Shown here piece after piece: positions 43,802 to 51,960 of a DNA stretch of 64,000 bases. Source of the DNA: Oscillospiraceae bacterium (lineage in GTDB: Bacteria; Bacillota; Clostridia; Oscillospirales; Ruminococcaceae); assembly GCA_017399765.1 (NCBI GenBank), contig JAFQBH010000009.1:1-64000 (forward strand). Reading direction: 5' to 3'. Every line of letters starts with the position of its first letter. The first letter of the stretch is position 1. The notes beneath the pieces were generated by a model, which saw only the letters and a list, made by a program, of their open reading frames with translations, searched no databases and was not told the origin of the DNA. The translations under genes and the position numbers were made by a program.

Positions 43802-43815
43802 CGAACAATTGTTCT
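43802..43815. promoter_or_regulatory. LexA (SOS) box 2
   Basis: CGAACAATTGTTCT, with the perfect palindromic core GAACAATTGTTC. It lies upstream of the small-gene promoter and 110 bp before the divergent flippase start, so it could affect either gene. Confidence 0.8.
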
Positions 43816-43925
43816 TGTTGGTGCGGTTTTGTCCGACTCTTTTAAATAAATACAAAAAATGGCGAAAACATGAATTATTTTATATCAGGCGAAATATATA
43901 TTCCGAAAGGGGGGAGGCGGCGGTT

Positions 43926-45464
43926 TTGTCAAAACTTCGTAATTTTGCTGTGAATGCGGGAATTCTTACCGCAACGTCGCTTTCCCTTGGAATAGTCGGC
44001 GTAACATATAATGCATGGCTTACCCGCAATTTGGGAAGCACGGGAATGGGACTTTTTTCGCTTATGATGGCGGTATATCGCTTTGCGGTGACTTTTGCCT
44101 GTTCCGGTTCCGGTCTTGCGGCAACAAGGCTTGTTGCGGAAGAAAACGCGAAGAAAAACGGTGCCGAGGCTTCTTCCGCAATGAATAAAACAATTTTATA
44201 CAGCCTTTTTTTCGGTGCCGCAGGAGGAATCCTTCTCTGGCTTTTCAGCAATTTTGCTGCGGTTTCAATGGTGGGCGATATACGCGCGGCAGAACCTTTC
44301 AGAATACTTGCTTTTTCACTTCCGTTTGTTGGGGTTTCGGCGGCTTTCGGCGGATATTTCACAGCGGTGACAAGGGTTTTCTCTTCTTCTGCGGCACAGA
44401 TTTTTGAACAGCTTTCTCAAATGGCGTTCACCATTGCCGTTTTTGCAATAATGAAACCGGATGATATCGGCGAAGCCTGTATTCTTGTTGCAGCGGGAAG
44501 TACCGTTTCGGAAGCGCTTGCCTTTCTTTTGCACTATCTGCTCTATAAAATTGACCGCAAACGTCACCCTTTTTTCGGCGGAAAAAAATCCGAAGCACTT
44601 TCCGTATGGAAAAGAATTGCGGGAATTGCTCTTCCTGTTGGGGCTTCGGCAGTTTTGCGTTCAGCTTTGAGCACGGTCAAACATCTTCTTGTTCCGGTTT
44701 CTCTTATGAAAAGCGGAATGACAAACGAAGCCGCTCTTTCGGAATATGGAATTGTCGGAGGAATGGTGCTTCCAGTGCTCACTTTTCCATGTGCATTCCT
44801 GCTTGGCTTTTCGAATCTTCTCGTTCCGGAAATAACACGCTATAAAACCCTTTCGGAAACGGCAAAAATCGAAAAAACAATAAGATATGTTTTCAGGCTT
44901 ACTCTCATTTTTGCTTTTGGAACGGCGGCTGTGCTCATATTTTGGGCCGAAGAACTTGCGGTTCTGCTCTATAATGAACCTTCCGCGGGCAAGGCGATAA
45001 GCGCTTTGGCCCCGATTGTAACAGTTATGTATCTGGATTCCGCGGTTGACGGGATTCTAAAAGGGCTTGGGGAACAAGTTGCGGTTGTAAGGTATAACGT
45101 TTACGACACGGCGATGTGTGTCGGTCTTGTTTATACTCTGGTTCCCGTTTTCGGAACGGCGGGTTATCTTACGACAATAGTGATAAGCGAAGTTTTTAAC
45201 ATGGCGCTTTCGGCTTCACGGCTTGTTTCCGTGACCGGTTTCAAGGTTGATATGGTGAGGTGGGCGGTTTTCCCGGCGGTTGCGGCGATTTTGAGCACCG
45301 TTTTTTCAAAAGCCGTGCTCGGGAAACTTGCAGAAACAAACAAAGCACCGTGGCTGGTGCTCGCGGTGCTCGTTATGATTATGGCCTATTGTTTTCTTCT
45401 TTGGGCTTTTCGCTGCATTAAAAAAACCGACGTTATTTTCGCAAAACGTATTTTTGAAAAATAG
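43926..45464 (+). CDS. spoVB: Polysaccharide/lipid flippase, SpoVB/MurJ-like (MOP superfamily)
   Basis: About 512 residues, 14 predicted helices, matching SpoVB length and the MATE-fold oligosaccharide flippases. The N-terminal NAGILTATSLSLGIVGVTYN and LTRNLGSTGMGLFSLMMAVY and the central LRSALSTVKHLLVPVSLMKSG are typical. It is expected to flip lipid-linked precursors for spore cortex or cell wall. The start is TTG at 43926, with GGAGG at 43913-43917 (8 bp). The longer ORF to 43809 would overlap a LexA box and adds a basic, non-membrane prefix. SpoVB rather than a vegetative MurJ is inferred from the nearby spoIVA. Confidence 0.85.
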   Translation: MSKLRNFAVNAGILTATSLSLGIVGVTYNAWLTRNLGSTGMGLFSLMMAVYRFAVTFACSGSGLAATRLVAEENAKKNGAEASSAMNKTILYSLFFGAAGGILLWLFSNFAAVSMVGDIRAAEPFRILAFSLPFVGVSAAFGGYFTAVTRVFSSSAAQIFEQLSQMAFTIAVFAIMKPDDIGEACILVAAGSTVSEALAFLLHYLLYKIDRKRHPFFGGKKSEALSVWKRIAGIALPVGASAVLRSALSTVKHLLVPVSLMKSGMTNEAALSEYGIVGGMVLPVLTFPCAFLLGFSNLLVPEITRYKTLSETAKIEKTIRYVFRLTLIFAFGTAAVLIFWAEELAVLLYNEPSAGKAISALAPIVTVMYLDSAVDGILKGLGEQVAVVRYNVYDTAMCVGLVYTLVPVFGTAGYLTTIVISEVFNMALSASRLVSVTGFKVDMVRWAVFPAVAAILSTVFSKAVLGKLAETNKAPWLVLAVLVMIMAYCFLLWAFRCIKKTDVIFAKRIFEK

Positions 45465-45494
45465 CTTATGTAATGCCGCTTTTGCGGCAAAAAA

Positions 45495-45656
45495 TCAGCC
45501 TCTGTATTTAAAGGATCTGCAGTCGGTGCATTCTGCTTTTGTGGGGTTGGTTTCGTGGCTTCCTACCTCAATGTGGTCAAGGCTGCAGCAGTTGCAGTCT
45601 TTGCAGTGATAAGCGCAGTTGTTGACGTTACAGCCAATGTGTCTGTTAGCTTCCAT
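45495..45656 (-). CDS. DUF1540-type cysteine-rich small protein
   Basis: 53 residues, beginning MEANRHIGCNVNNCAYHCKD. There are eight cysteines in CxxxxC and CxxCxCC arrangements and a final CTDCRSFKY, the DUF1540 pattern of small presumed metal-binding proteins common in spore-formers. AAAGGAGG before ATG at 45656 gives strong support. It sits between the spoVB-like gene and spoIVA on the opposite strand. A role in spores is a guess from context. Confidence 0.88.
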   Translation of the reverse strand: MEANRHIGCNVNNCAYHCKDCNCCSLDHIEVGSHETNPTKAECTDCRSFKYRG

Positions 45657-45788
45657 ATTAAAAAACCTCCTTTTGTTTTGATTTTATTTTTAACCGAAAA
45701 ACTTTGTTTATTCAATTGTTCTATTTGAAAAAATTTTCTCATAAAAATTTGATAACATTAAAATAAAGAAACGAGGAAGGGTAATTTT

Positions 45789-47267
45789 ATGAAAGACAGC
45801 AGCGTTTACCGCGACATTGCCGCAAGAACAAACGGCGATATATACATTGGCGTTGTGGGTCCGGTAAGAACCGGAAAAAGCACTTTTATCAAAAAGTTTA
45901 TGGAAACTCTTGTTATCCCGAATATAGATAACGACTACAGAAGGGAAAGAGCAACGGATGAACTTCCGCAATCCGCCGCGGGAAAAACAATTATGACTAC
46001 CGAACCGAAATTTGTTCCGGAAGAAGCTGTCGAATTAAGTCTTGACGAAGAAACAAATCTTCGGGTGCGTCTTATCGACTGTGTCGGATATATCGTTCCT
46101 TCAGCAATAGGTTATTTTGAAAACAATGCGCCGCGAATGGTTCTTACCCCGTGGTTTGAAGAGGAAATACCCTTTAATATGGCGGCGGAAATAGGAACGG
46201 ATAAGGTAATAAAAGAACATTCCACCATAGGCCTTGTGGTTACTTCAGACGGTTCAATAAGCGATATTCCAAGGGAGGAATATCACGAAGCGGAACAAAG
46301 GGTTATTGCGGAACTTAAAGAAATAGATAAACCGTTTGCGGTTATTCTTAACTGTGAAGAACCTGAATCTTCCCGGGTAAAGGAAATCACAGAAGAAATG
46401 GAAAGAGAATACGGCGTTCCGGTAATAGCAATGAATTGCCTTAAAATGTCCGAAAATGACATACGCGAAATTCTGACGGGAATACTGGGAACTTTTCCGG
46501 TAAAAGAAATTGAAGTGGATATGCCGAAATGGCTTGTGAATCTCGGTAAAGAGCATTGGCTCAGAAAAGCCGTTGTGGAACCCATGGCTGCAGCGGCAAA
46601 AAACATTTCCAAAATATCTGATGTCCGCAATATTCTTCCCGCAATTTCCGACTGTGAACACGTAAAGGACGTATCCGTGAAAAACATTGCCCTTGGAACA
46701 GGAAAAGCGGATATCACGGTTATCATCAATCCGGAACTTTTCTATAAAATCCTGAGTGAAGAAACGGGTCTTGAAATAAACGGAGAAAGCGGACTTATGC
46801 CGTGTATGCGTGAACTTGCGGAAATCAAACGGAAATATGACCGGATTCGGGGTGCCCTTGACCAGGTGGAAGCAGCAGGTTACGGAATAGTTATGCCGAC
46901 CATTGATGAACTTACCCTTGAAGAACCGGAAATTGTACGTCAGGGCGGAAAATACGGGGTGAAACTCAGGGCGTCGGCGCCTTCTATACATATGATGAGA
47001 GCGGACATTACGACAGAAGTGGCACCCATTGTCGGAAGCGAAAAACAAAGCGAAGACCTTGTTCGCTATCTTCTTGATGAATTTGAAGAGGATCCGGCGA
47101 AAATCTGGGAATCCAATATTTTTGGAAAATCACTTCACGAACTTGTAAACGAAGGTCTTCACACAAAACTCAGCAGAATGCCGCAGGAAGCAAGACTTAA
47201 ACTTCAGGAAACCATCAGCCGCATAATCAACGAAGGCTGCAGCGGTCTTATCTGCCTTATACTTTAA
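45789..47267 (+). CDS. spoIVA: Stage IV sporulation protein A, coat morphogenetic ATPase
   Basis: 492 residues, full length. SpoIVA polymerises with ATP hydrolysis on the forespore surface to form the basement layer of the coat. The P-loop is GVVGPVRTGKSTFIKKFME (about 23-41), followed by PQSAAGKTIMTTEPKFVPEE, Walker B-like LIDCVGYIVPSAIGY, and the C-terminal region ending GCSGLICLIL needed for localisation. A GAGGAAGGG-type ribosome binding site precedes ATG at 45789. Expected to be SigE-dependent, though I could not fit a confident SigE promoter. Confidence 0.97.
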   Translation: MKDSSVYRDIAARTNGDIYIGVVGPVRTGKSTFIKKFMETLVIPNIDNDYRRERATDELPQSAAGKTIMTTEPKFVPEEAVELSLDEETNLRVRLIDCVGYIVPSAIGYFENNAPRMVLTPWFEEEIPFNMAAEIGTDKVIKEHSTIGLVVTSDGSISDIPREEYHEAEQRVIAELKEIDKPFAVILNCEEPESSRVKEITEEMEREYGVPVIAMNCLKMSENDIREILTGILGTFPVKEIEVDMPKWLVNLGKEHWLRKAVVEPMAAAAKNISKISDVRNILPAISDCEHVKDVSVKNIALGTGKADITVIINPELFYKILSEETGLEINGESGLMPCMRELAEIKRKYDRIRGALDQVEAAGYGIVMPTIDELTLEEPEIVRQGGKYGVKLRASAPSIHMMRADITTEVAPIVGSEKQSEDLVRYLLDEFEEDPAKIWESNIFGKSLHELVNEGLHTKLSRMPQEARLKLQETISRIINEGCSGLICLIL

Positions 47268-47287
47268 ATTCAGAAAATTGAAGCAAC

Positions 47288-47320
47288 AAAAAATGCCGGC
47301 TCAAAGAGCCGGCATTTTTA
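47288..47320. terminator. Bidirectional terminator between spoIVA and a small gene
   Basis: AAAAATGCCGGCTC / GAGCCGGCATTTTT with an AAA loop and T-runs on both strands. The flanking genes converge. Confidence 0.92.
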
Positions 47321-47335
47321 TCTTACGCAAAGATC

Positions 47336-47518
47336 TTATCTGATGATTTTGCCTTCCTTCATGATTGCACGAAGTCTTTCGATTGCGGCTTTTGCTTCAG
47401 CAACAAATGCATCTGCGGTGCCTTCGTCGGGGTTGATTTTACGGATCTGAGATTCGATGTAATCAACGGTTTTGATCATAGCGGTAGAGTTTTCAATCTG
47501 ATCTTCAATTCTGAGCAT
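47336..47518 (-). CDS. Hypothetical small helical protein
   Basis: 60 residues, predicted as two amphipathic helices around DEGTADAFVAEAKAAIERLR, with a basic C-terminus. TGGAGGATGC precedes ATG at 47518, so it is probably real. No membrane segment and no family recognised. It has its own leader and shares the bidirectional terminator with spoIVA. Confidence 0.7.
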   Translation of the reverse strand: MLRIEDQIENSTAMIKTVDYIESQIRKINPDEGTADAFVAEAKAAIERLRAIMKEGKIIR

Positions 47519-47615
47519 AGTAGCATCCTCCAGACATAATTAGATGAATATATTATAGCATGGATTTTTTAAAAAAGAAAGATGCAAAAAGCTTTTTTTT
47601 AAAAATAATTTTGAT

Positions 47616-50600
47616 TTATTCAATGGATTTAAGCGATTCCACCATGTTTATACGTTTAAGGCGGAAATGCATTATTCCGTTTACAATATAAGTGAATATT
47701 ACAGTCATGGCAAACGAAACGGCATAGCACCAGAAAGGAAGCTTTTCAACGAACAGAATATCGCTGGACTGAATGGCGTCAAGTACAAAGGCAAAAAGCC
47801 CTCTGCCAAGCAAAAGACCCGCAAAAGCTCCTATTACGGAAAGGATCACGTTTTCTCTGAAAACATAGGAATCCACTTCTCCGTTGCGGAAACCAAGGAC
47901 TTTAATGGTGGCAATTTCCCGGATACGCTCCATTATATTTACGTTGGTAAGATTGTAAAGAACAATGAAAGCAAGTGCCGCGGCGCAGGCAATTATCAGA
48001 ATAACAACATAGTTCATGTTTTCAATGGTCTTGCTGAAATTTTCCATTTCCGTCTGTGAGAAAGAAAGGGCAAGAACGCCTTCATGTTCCGTAAGGGTTT
48101 TTGCAAGGGAATCTCTGCTTTTTTCGCCGTCGTCGGACATTTTTGTTATAACAGCATTAGTTTCGGGTTTTTCTCCGGAAAGTTTTTCATAAAGTGCATC
48201 GGTCATATAAATAAAATGCATTGCGTAATGTTCCGCAATTCCGGTGATCTTTGCGGTAAATTCCAGATCTTCACAGTAAAAAGTTATATCATCGCCGGGC
48301 AAAAGACCGAAAATCCGGGCAAACCTTTCCGTTATAATAACGCCTTCATCTGTAAGGTCGATTTTTTTCCCGCTTTCAAGTTCGCGAAGGAGAATAAAAT
48401 TTTCAAATTCCTCAACATCGCTTACGGTCATAAGATTTGTGTTTCCAAGCCATTCATATTTCGCGGACATGATGTGAATCGGGAAATTTTTTTCGGAAAT
48501 TTCGTTTTCTTCAAGTTCTTCAATAACTGCGGAAACTTCTTCCTCTCCTGAATCGGTATCCAGAGAAACAAGAAGGTCATAATTGAAAATTTCGCTGTAT
48601 TGGTTTTCTATAATAACGGAAAGAGAAGAGTAAATTCCGAAACCCGTAAGGGTAAGGGCGGCACATCCGGCAATTCCGAGAACGGTCATAAACATTCTTT
48701 TCTTATAGCGGAAAAGATTCCTTACCGTTACCTTGCGGTTGAAATTAAGTCTGTCCCAGATGAAATGTATTCGTTCGAGAAGAACTCGTTTTCCGATTTT
48801 CGGGGCTTTGGGACGCATAAGTTCCGCGGGCTTTTCCCGAAGTTCATAATATCCTGCAATAAGTACGGAAAGGGTGGTGCAAAGAATGCACACAAGAACG
48901 GTAAGAAGCCAGGTTCCGGGCATGGCAACGTGCTGAAGTTCCGGAAGAACAAAAGCCATTCCATAAGCAAGGTGTATTATTACGGGGAAAACATAAACGC
49001 AGACGGCGATTCCGAAAACCGCTCCGCTTATGCTTGCAAGGGCGGCATAAATAAGATATTTTGCAAGGGCGGCGCCTTTTCCGTAACCAAGAGCCTTAAG
49101 AGTTCCGGTTTCCGTGCGTTTTTCCTCAACCATTCTTGTCATTGTCGTAAGACAGACAAGCATTGCAACAAGGAAAAAGAAAAGAGGAAAAACTTTTCCG
49201 ACGTTTTCAACAATATAAGCGTTGGTTTCATAAATGCTGTATCCGGGGTTGTCGTTTCGGTCGAAAACGTACCACACCGCGTTTTTAAGGTCGGCAAGTT
49301 CCTTTTCGGCATCGGCAATTTCAACCTTTGCGTCGGCAATTTCGATTTCGGCGTCGGCTTTTTCTTCTTCAAATTCCGCAAGGCCGTCATAGTATTCTTC
49401 CCAGCCTTCGGCAAGATCTTTTTCAGCGTCTTTAAGTTTAATATAAGCGTCGGCAAGTTCCTTTTCTGCGTCGGCAAATTCTTCTTCGGCTTCCGCTTTT
49501 GCTTTTTTTAGTTCCTCGCGACCTTTCGATAATTCTTTTCCGCCTTGCTCAAGCTGTTCTTTTGCGCTTGCAAGCTGTGCTCCGGCCTGTTCGAGCTGTT
49601 CGTGGGTGCCGATTACAAGGTTTACCTGTTCAAGACCGGATTTCATCTGGGCGACAGCTTCTTCGGTTCCGGGAATGTTTTCATATTGTTTTATAAGGCT
49701 TTCGAGCTGTGTGCGGGTTTCATAAAATTCTTCAATGGTTTTTCCGCTTGCCGCAATTGAAGAATTAAACTCTTCTTTGCCTTTTCGGTATTCTTCATAG
49801 CCTTTTTCATACTCACGATGTCCCCGGCGGATTTGTTTTACGCCGTCGTAATATTCATCTTCGGCTTTTTTGATTTCTTCCTCAAATTCTTTGACACCAT
49901 CTTTGTATTCTTTAAGACCGTCGTAATATTCGGCCCAACCGTCAGCAAGTTCCTTTCCGCCGTCGGTAAGTTCGATATATGCATCGGCAAGTTCTTCTTC
50001 GGCGTCGGCAAGTTCCTTTTCCGCATCGGCTATTTCTGCTTTTGCGTCGTTTATTTCGGCATAAGCCTCATCTTTTATTTCCGAAAGACGGAGGGGAGCT
50101 CTTTCATCACCTATTGTTTCAAAATTTTCTGCTGCAGTCTCAACCGCAAAGGCATATTTGTCATCAAAAGCGGAAAGCCCCTTTGTGGAATCAAGGGTAA
50201 GATAAACATCGGTATAAACTTCAAGAATAAAGTTTTCTTCAGGAACCATTAAGAGAATGTCTGCTCTTCCGTCGCCGATTGTGGAAGTTCCGCGGTCATA
50301 TGCAACGTATTGGGGACTCATAAAAGTTCCCACAACCTTCCATTCCGTTTTGGAAAGGCTGTCTTCAATGGGGTCGTCCGGGTCGGTTGTATAAACAGAA
50401 ACCGTGTCACCGATTTTATGCGTTACGGGAAGCTGCGAATGGCTTTCAACAAGACATTCGCCGGGGTTTTCGGGGAATCGCCCTTCAAGAAGAACAACGC
50501 TGTTCACGCCGGAATCGGGAAAAGCCATAAGCTTTGCGACAAGGTCGGAATTTCCTTCTTCATGAATAAAAACGTCTTTTGAATATGTGGGATAAATATC

Positions 50601-50861
50601 TCTTATTCCGTCGGCGGTTTTGATTGCGGAAATATCTTTTTCATCAAAACCAAGGGATGAAACAATGTGTATATCCATAAGATTCTGCTCGGAATAATAT
50701 TTATCCATCGTGGCGAGCATATCGGGATATGTTACTTTAAGCCCCGCAAAAAAACCTGCGCCCAAAGCTATTATGGCAAAAATTGAAAAAAATCTGTTTC
50801 TGGAATTTTTTATTTCACGAAAAATATCTTTAAATAAAGCGCGTTTAATAAAAATCCCCAT
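47616..50861 (-). CDS. Large FtsX-type ABC transporter permease with duplicated coiled-coil
   Basis: 1081 residues. An N-terminal membrane helix (about 22-42) and a MacB-like periplasmic-type domain precede an unusually long charged coiled coil (about 265-530). That region contains two related blocks of ADAEKELADA-type heptads, each passing through a WxEYYDGL segment. Two FtsX membrane cores follow, one near 555-690 (MLVCLTTMTRMVEEKRTETG, TLKALGYGKG) and one at the C-terminus (NVNIMERIREIATIKVLGF). It belongs to the permease class that exports or senses peptides and lipids. No ATPase gene is adjacent. The ribosome binding site at 50861 is weak (GAAGGG), so the start is less certain. Confidence 0.88.
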   Translation of the reverse strand: MGIFIKRALFKDIFREIKNSRNRFFSIFAIIALGAGFFAGLKVTYPDMLATMDKYYSEQNLMDIHIVSSLGFDEKDISAIKTADGIRDIYPTYSKDVFIHEEGNSDLVAKLMAFPDSGVNSVVLLEGRFPENPGECLVESHSQLPVTHKIGDTVSVYTTDPDDPIEDSLSKTEWKVVGTFMSPQYVAYDRGTSTIGDGRADILLMVPEENFILEVYTDVYLTLDSTKGLSAFDDKYAFAVETAAENFETIGDERAPLRLSEIKDEAYAEINDAKAEIADAEKELADAEEELADAYIELTDGGKELADGWAEYYDGLKEYKDGVKEFEEEIKKAEDEYYDGVKQIRRGHREYEKGYEEYRKGKEEFNSSIAASGKTIEEFYETRTQLESLIKQYENIPGTEEAVAQMKSGLEQVNLVIGTHEQLEQAGAQLASAKEQLEQGGKELSKGREELKKAKAEAEEEFADAEKELADAYIKLKDAEKDLAEGWEEYYDGLAEFEEEKADAEIEIADAKVEIADAEKELADLKNAVWYVFDRNDNPGYSIYETNAYIVENVGKVFPLFFFLVAMLVCLTTMTRMVEEKRTETGTLKALGYGKGAALAKYLIYAALASISGAVFGIAVCVYVFPVIIHLAYGMAFVLPELQHVAMPGTWLLTVLVCILCTTLSVLIAGYYELREKPAELMRPKAPKIGKRVLLERIHFIWDRLNFNRKVTVRNLFRYKKRMFMTVLGIAGCAALTLTGFGIYSSLSVIIENQYSEIFNYDLLVSLDTDSGEEEVSAVIEELEENEISEKNFPIHIMSAKYEWLGNTNLMTVSDVEEFENFILLRELESGKKIDLTDEGVIITERFARIFGLLPGDDITFYCEDLEFTAKITGIAEHYAMHFIYMTDALYEKLSGEKPETNAVITKMSDDGEKSRDSLAKTLTEHEGVLALSFSQTEMENFSKTIENMNYVVILIIACAAALAFIVLYNLTNVNIMERIREIATIKVLGFRNGEVDSYVFRENVILSVIGAFAGLLLGRGLFAFVLDAIQSSDILFVEKLPFWCYAVSFAMTVIFTYIVNGIMHFRLKRINMVESLKSIE

Positions 50862-51027
50862 CCCTTCGAACTTAAGAACCCTTTGTTTTAAAGTTGTAAA
50901 ATAAAATATTTTATGATATTATAATAAAAAAGTTGATTTTTTAACTGCTTTTAATTATAATCTTATTATTATTAATTGACAAGGAAAAATTATTCGATTT
51001 ACCAAACCAATTTTTCAGGAGTTTTTT

Positions 51028-51654
51028 ATGAATCTGATCGGTTTTTACAATTATACCGTGATACTTACATATATGGGCGCGGCTGCCGCGGTCTGCGGAA
51101 TTTTCTTTTCCGCTTCCGGATATCCTTTCTGGGGTATTATCTGCCTTCTTTTTGCGGGTCTTACGGATATGTTTGACGGAAAAGTTGCTTCCACAATGAA
51201 ACGCACCGATTCGGAAAAGGCTTTCGGAATCCAGATAGATTCACTTTGCGATCTGATAAGCTTCGGCGTGCTGCCCCTTGCAATAGGTTACGGAATCGGT
51301 CTTTCCGGCGGTTTTTTCTACGTTTCCACGGCGGTCTATCTTCTTTGTGCAATAATCCGCCTTGCCTATTTCAATGTTGATGAAGCACAGCGCCAGAAAA
51401 CCGAAAACGGAAGAAGAAAAATCTATTATGGTCTTCCTGTAACATCCGCGGCAATTATTTTTCCGCTTATTTTCGGTCTTAAATCCCTTTTGGGAACGGC
51501 AATGCCTGTTATTTACCAGATAATGCTTTATGCCGTTGCCGCAGCTTTTATTATAAAATTCAAACTTGCCAAACCGAATAAAAAGGGAATTCCCGTTCTT
51601 GTTGTTGTCGGTGCAGCAATCCTTGTTCTCGTTATTATAAGCGGGCTTAAATAA
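51028..51654 (+). CDS. pssA: CDP-diacylglycerol--serine O-phosphatidyltransferase
   Basis: 208-residue CDP-alcohol phosphatidyltransferase. The metal-binding signature reads TDMFDGKVAS...FGIQIDSLCDLISFGVLP, matching the PssA subclass (DSLCDxxxFG). The usual Arg of the DGxxAR motif is Ser here. About six membrane helices are visible. It is predicted to make phosphatidylserine, the precursor of phosphatidylethanolamine; no psd gene is adjacent. CAGGAG precedes ATG at 51028. Monocistronic, with a terminator directly after. Confidence 0.92.
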   Translation: MNLIGFYNYTVILTYMGAAAAVCGIFFSASGYPFWGIICLLFAGLTDMFDGKVASTMKRTDSEKAFGIQIDSLCDLISFGVLPLAIGYGIGLSGGFFYVSTAVYLLCAIIRLAYFNVDEAQRQKTENGRRKIYYGLPVTSAAIIFPLIFGLKSLLGTAMPVIYQIMLYAVAAAFIIKFKLAKPNKKGIPVLVVVGAAILVLVIISGLK

Positions 51655-51660
51655 AAAACG

Positions 51661-51687
51661 AAAAAGCACCTTAACCGGTGCTTTTTT
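51661..51687 (+). terminator. Intrinsic terminator after pssA
   Basis: AAAAAGCACC / GGTGCTTTTT with loop TTAACC, then T residues. Confidence 0.9.
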
Positions 51688-51727
51688 TGATGTGAATTTT
51701 GTTTTGTAACAGTTTTCGCAAAAAGTT

Positions 51728-51802
51728 TTACCAAACTGGTTTTGGATTGTAACCAAACTGGAAAAACTTCATCACAAACCTATCACAAACGAACGGTATT
51801 AT
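51728..51802 (+). promoter_or_regulatory. Phased direct repeats and -10 box upstream of a candidate sRNA
   Basis: ACCAAACTGG occurs twice (51730-51739 and about 51752-51761), spaced about two helical turns. ATCACAAAC occurs twice (51771-51779 and 51782-51790), 11 bp apart, one helical turn. They are followed by TATTAT at 51797-51802. This looks like a transcription-factor-bound promoter. No clear -35 is seen. Confidence 0.4.
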
Positions 51803-51807
51803 ATAAC

Positions 51808-51894
51808 CAGAGCAAAAAAGAGCAAAAGATGTTAGTTTCCGAGCAATTCTAACAGCTTGAAATCCGGTGGACCGAAAGGTTCACCGTTTTTTTT
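51808..51894 (+). ncRNA. Candidate small RNA with a strong terminator
   Basis: There is no ORF longer than 7 codons. The predicted transcript has TGTTAG/CTAACA (51830-51835 with 51849-51854), then a nine-pair terminator CGGTGGACC-GAAA-GGTTCACCG (51865-51886) with a GNRA loop and eight T. pssA already has its own terminator about 180 bp upstream, so this second terminator needs its own transcript. Existence as an sRNA is inferred. Confidence 0.5.
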
Positions 51895-51907
51895 ATTTAT
51901 GGTTATA

Positions 51908-51943
51908 AAAAAACCGCTTTTCAATTTGAAAAGCGGTTTTTTT
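51908..51943 (-). terminator. Intrinsic terminator of the ROK kinase gene
   Basis: AAAACCGCTTTTCAA / TTGAAAAGCGGTTTT, a perfect palindrome with T-runs on both strands. Confidence 0.9.
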
Positions 51944-51960
51944 GACTTCCTAACATTTTA

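Noticed and set aside
43809..43925. N-terminal extension of the flippase from 43809
   Set aside because: It overlaps a LexA box, lacks a ribosome binding site and adds residues not found in SpoVB-type proteins; TTG 43926 has a well-placed GGAGG.
45465..45494. Terminator after the flippase gene
   Set aside because: GCCGC-TTTT-GCGGC forms a hairpin but is followed by A residues on the coding strand, so it is not an intrinsic terminator for that gene.
45720..45788. SigE promoter for spoIVA
   Set aside because: A TCATAAA-like -35 and a CATTAAAAT-like -10 can be drawn, but their spacing (about 10 bp) does not fit SigE, so I did not list it.
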